NCBI RefSeq assembly: GCF_030272615.1
Contig: NC_081413.1
Coordinates: forward strand, 607,454,209-607,518,208
DNA from: Cryptomeria japonica
Lineage: Eukaryota > Streptophyta > Pinopsida > Cupressales > Cupressaceae
DNA: 64,000 nucleotides
Reading direction: 5' to 3'
In this document: positions 58,615 to 64,000 of the stretch, piece after piece
Position numbering within the stretch: position 1 is the first letter of the stretch
Layout: each line of letters begins with the position of its first letter
Made by a program: the position numbers and the translations under genes
The notes under the pieces: generated by a model
The model's input: only the letters and a program-made list of their open reading frames with translations
Database searches by the model: none
What the model was told of the DNA's origin: nothing

Positions 58615-59391
58615 TATATCTATATTTAAAAAATATAGGTAAATTATGTTGAGAGATATCTTATAATAGAAGGGAATCTAGGATTGCAACAATATTAGTA
58701 TTATACAATAGTTTCAAAAATATGGATAATAATAGAGTTTATTTTATTGAGTGTTCCCTTTTAAATATTATGACACTCTTCCACTATCATTTGAATGTAA
58801 CGGTTTCATATAGCTGGAGATAAGTGGTGAGGGTTCTATTTTATTTCGAGTAATAAAATAACACCTCCACAAAAACCAAAAGATGGCATATTTCATGCAT
58901 TTGGCCGTCATTTGCATTTCAAATTGTTTCAAAATTGGTTTTTTGTTTACGAACATTTTGTTGTCATTTTAGATGCCTCTCAGCATAATTATTTGATTTG
59001 TTAATATGTTATAGAATTGTTGGAGAAAATTGCGAATATGAAAGTATGGAAACAAATTTCTATAGTAAAATGATAAATATAATAGGATAATCTATCATAT
59101 GAATGAAGTGTATATAAAATGTACATACAAGCCTTACATATATAGGAAAAGTAGATGGCGTGGGAAGGTAGGACTAAACAAATAACTAACCCTCCAAAGA
59201 TGGAACATTTGTGAGCTCACTTGACAAGTGTCTAAGTGTCAAATATGCATGCAATAAGTGTCTCAAGTGATGAGGACACATGTCTCAATGCTATGAAGAG
59301 AGACAAAATCATTACAAATCTAAGTTAAGCTAAGCATGAATAGGTCACTAACTACAAATATGATTAGCTAGCTAGTTTGACAATGACTATA
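58615..59391. other. AT-rich spacer, no gene recognised
   Basis: No long open frame or repeat pair; a short ORF at 58,768-58,956 (-) has no recognisable domain. Confidence 0.55.
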
Positions 59392-59396
59392 TTTAC

Positions 59397-60160
59397 TGTA
59401 GACACCTAAAATTATCCTGTCTAATTAAATAAATATTTTATTTATTTATTGTATCCCAAGTCTTCTATTAATTAAATAAATTCTTATTTATTTAATTAAT
59501 TCAGTAATCCTCTTCTAATCCTTTTCTCATTTAAATAAATACTTTTATTTATTTAAATTGTCCTTTTCCTAAATTAAATAATTTTTTTTTTTATTTAATT
59601 GATCCCACTTCATCTATTAATTAAATAAATTTTTATTTAATTAATTAATTCGTTAGCCTTTTCTACCCATGACACATGTCACTAATCTCTTAATTCTTCT
59701 CTTACCTACCCCCTTTATCATTTAATTATTTCCTCTACCTACCCTTTAATCCTAGCCGACCATTTATCTTTACACCTCTCAATCTTATCCCTTCATTTCT
59801 TACAGTGTTCTCTATATAAGAGGAAGCCCTCTTCATTATCAACCCTAATCGTTTAATCGTCAAATCTCTTATGCAATCAAGCCTTCTTGCAATCACACTA
59901 TCAACCACATTTCTGTTCTTTGTTGAACTCTTGTGTACACATAAAATCTGAGAGCAAATATATCAAACAAGATCAATGGATTGAAACCCTACTAGACATG
60001 TGAATGGTATATCTTGGTTTATTTTGTTTATTTGCATGGTCTTAGGTATCTTAATTTGTGTATGGTGGATCATTTTCATTGTTAGGCTAGGGTTTTTGTG
60101 GTTGATCCTTGTTAGTGTTTCAATATTGTTGTTTCCATTAATACATTTTCACCGAATACA
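59397..60160 (+). mobile_element. 764-bp solo LTR, gypsy Tat type
   Basis: Starts TGTAGACACCTAAAATTATC, ends ACCGAATACA, with a 5-bp duplication TTTAC (59,392-59,396 and 60,161-60,165). The TGTAGACA start and TTAATTAAATAAAT-rich first third fit Tat-group LTRs, like the one at 10,441. A TATA box TATATA lies at about 59,813. The hydrophobic open frame 60,000-60,194 straddles its end and is not a gene. Confidence 0.8.
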
Positions 60161-60165
60161 TTTAC

Positions 60166-61310
60166 ACTATCAAAAATTACGATTGATTAGATGACTAAAA
60201 AAATGTCTATTGCTCAAACTCATTTCAACATCTATGGAATTAATCTTTATGTCTAGGGAATTGAACCTTTCACATGAATCTAAACCTAATCTGAACTTCA
60301 TCGGTCATGATGTTAGGAACCCATTCAACTTGATGCTTTCAATATTTTCTAAAAGGAGCGGTGTTGACAAACACCATTTAGGAGTTTTCCTAGATATGAT
60401 TATTCTCTTTGGTCAAACCCTATTACCAATTATAGTTTGGTGAAGAGGAGAAAATATGGAAAGTAAACAAATAGTAGCATTCAGGATGTAGGTGTAAGTT
60501 TACGATGCAATAGTAATGATATAAATGTATCTTGAATCCTCATACTCAAATATTCATAGATTCTCTTTAATAGATTTAAATTAAATTAAGATTTTATCAT
60601 TGGATACAACAACCTAGTACAAAATTTTAGGGATTTTATATTTGATTCCAATCATAACAGATAGTTGGAAGGATTTGGCAAGGCTCCATATCAAAAATTG
60701 AAATTTAGAAGTTATATGGTTATTTCTACACTTGTATAATTGAAGTGGGTTAGTTGTTAAACCACAAATTTGACCTAAGATGGATGGATGGGCTAGGAAT
60801 AAGGATATTTGAAGTGTGTAGATGGAATCACATTAGGTTTAGGTTATTTACAATTTTTTCCTAGAATACACAACTTGTAGACTAAATATTGCACTAAGGA
60901 TAACCTTATTGAGCCCAAAATGAAGTGGAAAGTGTTGGTCATGCAATTGTTAAGCTATTACATTGTTCTTGCACTTTGACTTGTATTTAAACTACTAAAA
61001 AGATGCATGTAAAAAAAAAAAAAAAGCGATCAACGTAGAATTAAATATTCAAACACTTACAAAAGGATATGAATATGGATGTAAAATATTTCAATTCTTC
61101 TTATTTTGAGCCTTCCACATTGAAACAAAAAATAAATTAATAGATAACATCTATCAAGAATTTTAAAATAGGCATTAACTATAAAAATTTAAAATTTTAA
61201 TGATCAAAAGAATAAGCAAAGAACTTAAGGGATTCTACATAAAACATAAAGATGATTATTCTTAGAGAAATAAAGTAATTTGATTCTACATAATGATACT
61301 TTAATCAACA
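60166..61310. other. AT-rich stretch, no gene recognised
   Basis: Only short frames; a small Leu/Ser-rich ORF at 60,210-60,443 has no recognisable domain. An A18-type run lies near 61,008-61,025. Confidence 0.5.
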
Positions 61311-61313
61311 TCA

Positions 61314-61660
61314 TTATCCACTACAGAAGCTAAATATATTGTTGTGGCATCTTGTTGTACTCAATTTTTGTGGATGAAGCAGACTCTTAAGGATATCAGA
61401 GCAATGTATGATGAAGCTATTCCTATTATGTGTGATAATACCAATACTATAAGAATATCAAAGAATCTAGCTATGCATTAAAGAACTAAACATATTTCAA
61501 TTCATTATAATTTCTTAAGAGAGAAGGTCGCAGACGAAGAATTTAAAATGAAATACGGTTCTAGAACAGAGCAAGTAGTAGACATTTTTATAAGGCTTTG
61601 GTGAAGGATACTTTTGAGTATCTCAAGTAGAAGTTAGGGGTTCTTGCCCCTCCTTTTTTT
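61314..61660 (+). pseudogene. Sirevirus-like copia RNase H relic
   Basis: The frame reads LSTTEAKYIVVASCCTQFLW, LWMKQTLKDIRAMYDEA, MCDNTNTIRISKNLAMH, a TAA, RTKHISIHYNFLREKV and EQVVDIF. A one-base loss near 61,593 precedes ALVKDTFEYLK and LGVLAPP. It is the C-terminal half of a copia RNase H; everything upstream is missing, so the element is truncated at about 61,305. Confidence 0.85.
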
Positions 61661-61744
61661 AACTAGATGCATTTTTCAGTGGTGCATCTTTCCAAGGGGA
61701 GACTTAGCATTTATCCTTGTCTCTTGGAATGATGTTGTTGCTTC

Positions 61745-61954
61745 TCTTAGGGGGAGAAATGGTGTGAGTTGGTCAGTATGATTTGTAGATCCCTTTGTCA
61801 TTGTTATCAAAGGGGGAGAGAGTTGTGAGATTGTTGTGAGATTGAGGAGAGAGTTGTTGTGAGATTATTGTGAGGAGAGAGTTGTTGTGAGATTATTAAG
61901 ATTATATTGGTGTTGTTGTTTATTGGTGTTGCCATTAATGAGAAAGGGGGAGAT
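61745..61954 (+). other. Repeated polypurine tracts of a Sirevirus-like element
   Basis: G-rich motifs TTAGGGGGAGAAA (about 61,747), CAAAGGGGGAGAG (about 61,808) and GAAAGGGGGAGAT (61,942-61,954) precede an LTR start. Between them a unit near 30-35 bp (GAGAGTTGTTGTGAGATTATT) is repeated about two and a half times (61,815-61,900). Confidence 0.8.
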
Positions 61955-62560
61955 TGTTGGAGTTTTTTGATAGCATGAGCTTATATGGTTGTCAATAATG
62001 TCAAACCTGGTTATCCAGATGGATGTTGGTCCAGATATTCTTTATCAAACCTGGTTATCTGGATGGATGTTGGTTCGAATATGGTTTTGGTGTTGGTTGT
62101 ATCATCCTATATTCAAGGTGGTTTGGAATTATTTTGGTGCCCTCTAGATATGTTGCTAATTGTATTGTGGTTTAGTGGATCATATTCTTTTGGTTCAGAT
62201 ATGTGTGGGAAGATGCATTGAGATATTATTTTGGGTCTCACCATGGCATGTGGATATTCACATGGAGTATTTTGCATCAGAAGTCGTTATGTGGCCAACT
62301 GATTGATTATGTCTACATGTTACATTTTGTAATACCTTTGGAGTATGTGTTAGTGTGTGCATATTGTTGGATCAATCGTGGAAGGATGTATTGTGATATG
62401 TTTTTGTTCCCTCTTTCTCCTAGAGTAGACCAATCTAAATATTTTAGGTCTGGGTGGCTTATTTTGTTTAATATTGCTTATTCTATCTTGGTCGACCCTT
62501 AATTGGGATTTCAATGTTGTATCTCATATTTAAGATGTGTAGATGGATGAATTGTGTGTG
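61955..62560 (+). repeat. Partial LTR following the Sirevirus-like relic
   Basis: It starts TGTTGGAGTTTTTTGATAGC right after the PPT. A 44-bp duplication (AACCTGGTTAT ... GGATGTTGGT) lies at about 62,004-62,085. The right end is not visible. Frames at 61,985-62,502 inside it have no recognisable domain. Confidence 0.6.
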
Positions 62561-62589
62561 GATGAGAAGTGAATTGTGTGAGAATTGTA

Positions 62590-62640
62590 TATGAATGATT
62601 TGTAGTGCCCTTTGTCATTGTTGTCAAAGGGGGAGAGTAT
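62590..62640 (+). other. Second copy of the PPT context
   Basis: ATGATTTGTAGTGCCCTTTGTCATTG ... CAAAGGGGGAGAG repeats the sequence at about 61,780-61,818. TATTAGAGATGGAAAGATTT after it resembles a mutated LTR start. It suggests two related, overlapping element ends. Confidence 0.55.
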
Positions 62641-62644
62641 TAGA

Positions 62645-63702
62645 GATGGAAAGATTTAATAGCATAAATTTTGAGCTATGGAATGTTATGGCCTTATTTT
62701 AATACATGAAAATGAACATATACTAATATTTGTTTCTCAAAACTCTAAAATTTGAATTCTTATCATCTCAACATGATATAATCATGTGCACACCTATTAA
62801 CATTGCACATGCAACATCATCACAAGCACATTTCCCATTTCCAAAGAGTGAGGGAAAGAAGATAATTCAAGTGGGCATTGTGGAACCCATTCTGCACACC
62901 ATGTGATGGAGGTTAATCTAATTATGGTTAGGTGGATTTGTGTAATTCTCCTCAAATAAAGACTGTAAAAGGGTTATTAAGGAAGATATTAGTGGTTTTC
63001 TCCTTAAATGCAACAAAAACTAGATAAGTCACCTTGTGGTTTGTAGACCAATAGATTGAATAATGAATTCAAATGATTTATATAATATTAATTAATCTTT
63101 AAGAAATTTTAATTTATTTAAGAGAAATTCTATCAGATTTTGGCTAAACCATGAAACTAAAGGGTTGCTTAAACATATTTGTGAATAAGTAAATTTACCC
63201 TTGTTTCTTTTGTCAATAAGTAAATGTACCCTTGTTTCTTTTATTCTTAAACCTCTTCATTTAGTACAATATCTTTGTTCTTTTGTCATGCACCTAATCC
63301 TCATCTTAATATCTTAGGTTATGTAAACCTTATCATGCTATCATTGACATCAACCACATTTATCAATATCATCAACTATATCAGTATAGCATACTTAGTA
63401 TAGACATTGGATACTAGGAAGGTGGACATCCACAAACCATCTACAACCAATAAGCATTTATTTTTTACATCAATATATTCATATCAGTCATACAAAGCAC
63501 AATAATAATAAATCACAATCACCTGCCAACAATCTCTTTATATACTAACAAACATGAGCATACAACTCCATCATCACTTCCTCAACAACTACAACATTTC
63601 TCTATCCAACCAGTTGTCATATCATTAATGACAACAACAATCAAGGACAATATATAGTGTCAAACATCAGGTTGACATCAATGACAACACATATTACCAA
63701 CA
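62645..63702 (-). repeat. Probable LTR of a minus-strand Sirevirus-like element (outer end unsure)
   Basis: The right end ATTACCAACA at 63,702 is followed by ATCTCCCCCTTTGTC, the reverse of a PPT, exactly as in copia-4 and copia-2. A 31-bp duplication (AATAAGTAAATTTACCCTTG) lies at 63,184-63,245. I could not locate the left end. Confidence 0.5.
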
Positions 63703-64000
63703 ATCTCCCCCTTTGTCATTGATGGAAACACTAACTGATGTATACATAATGCAATGTTCTCTCCTTCCATATCTACATTCACTCCCCCCATTATTAATAC
63801 CTCTTCCACAGTATCTCTCCCCCTTTGACATCAAGGACAAAGGGTGTATATCTCAACATATTTTTGTATTTAGATCCATCTGTACTTTGTCTTTCAATAG
63901 CAACAAACCAACCATCTACTCTCCCTGAGAGCAGCAATTAGCATCAATTTAGGACAAACAATATATCTTTTTAAATTCTCCCCCTAGATGGATGCATCAA
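63703..64000 (-). mobile_element. 3' end of a Sirevirus-like element running off the window
   Basis: On the minus strand this is the PPT-rich tract before a 3' LTR. Pyrimidine-rich copies on + lie at about 63,704, 63,783, 63,817, 63,918 and 63,980. The contexts CATTGATGGAAACAC and TTTGACATCAAGGAC match those of copia-4. Pol would lie to the right of the window. Confidence 0.7.

Noticed and set aside
60000-60443. Hydrophobic + strand frame that looks like a membrane protein, and the next small frame
   Set aside because: The first crosses the end of the 764-bp solo LTR and its duplication, the second has no recognisable motif; both are short.
61985-62502. Two Trp/Tyr-rich + strand frames
   Set aside because: They lie in a partial LTR containing a 44-bp duplication; no domain or codon evidence.

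Overview
The window is plant nuclear DNA made almost entirely of LTR retrotransposons, most of them decayed. I find no intact host gene, rRNA, tRNA or CRISPR array. Plant origin is supported by a Tat-lineage Ty3/gypsy element with two RNase H domains, an antisense plant mobile domain gene, a chromodomain-bearing gypsy, Sirevirus-like Ty1/copia elements with repeated polypurine tracts, and primer sites complementary to initiator tRNA-Met. The AT-rich, gene-free, deeply nested layout suits a very large genome such as a conifer, but that is inference.

Layout. 1-11.6 kb: 3' part of a Tat-like gypsy element on the + strand (protease tail, G-patch, RT, RNase H, second RNase H, integrase). It carries a decayed plant-mobile-domain gene on the opposite strand between pol and the 3' LTR. 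11.6-15 kb: truncated chromovirus on the - strand (long LTR, polypurine tract, integrase end and chromodomain). 15-17.1 kb: nothing recognised. 17,148-46,099: a large nest. The oldest layer is a + strand copia (copia-1). Its 5' LTR was split by a - strand Sirevirus-like copia (copia-2, 17,601-34,814). Copia-2 in turn holds a 1.6-kb LINE-type insertion of unknown origin in its left LTR, a 1,530-bp solo LTR in its RT gene, and a pol-less element (copia-3, 27,128-33,819) in its right LTR. Copia-1 is also broken by a PPT-LTR-PBS fragment (37,621-39,103) and by a gypsy element that keeps only gag and protease (39,421-43,129).

46.1-47.9 kb: AT-rich, no gene. 47,916-58,609: another - strand Sirevirus-like copia (copia-4) with a perfect ACTAG duplication, interrupted by a 3.9-kb solo LTR of the same family as the 12-14 kb chromovirus. 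58.6-64 kb: a 764-bp solo LTR (59,397-60,160), a copia RNase H relic with multiple polypurine tracts (61.3-62.6 kb), and the 3' end of a further - strand Sirevirus-like element running off the right edge.

The most unusual object is copia-3. It has two good LTRs, a primer site and a PPT, but no recognisable protease, integrase or RT. Instead it carries a coiled-coil protein with four CCHC knuckles and an unknown open frame of about 1,150 codons. If it was mobile it must have used another element's enzymes. Most boundaries were set by matching LTR pairs, target-site duplications and reading frames that resume across insertions. All coding regions are interrupted, so they are given as pseudogenes.
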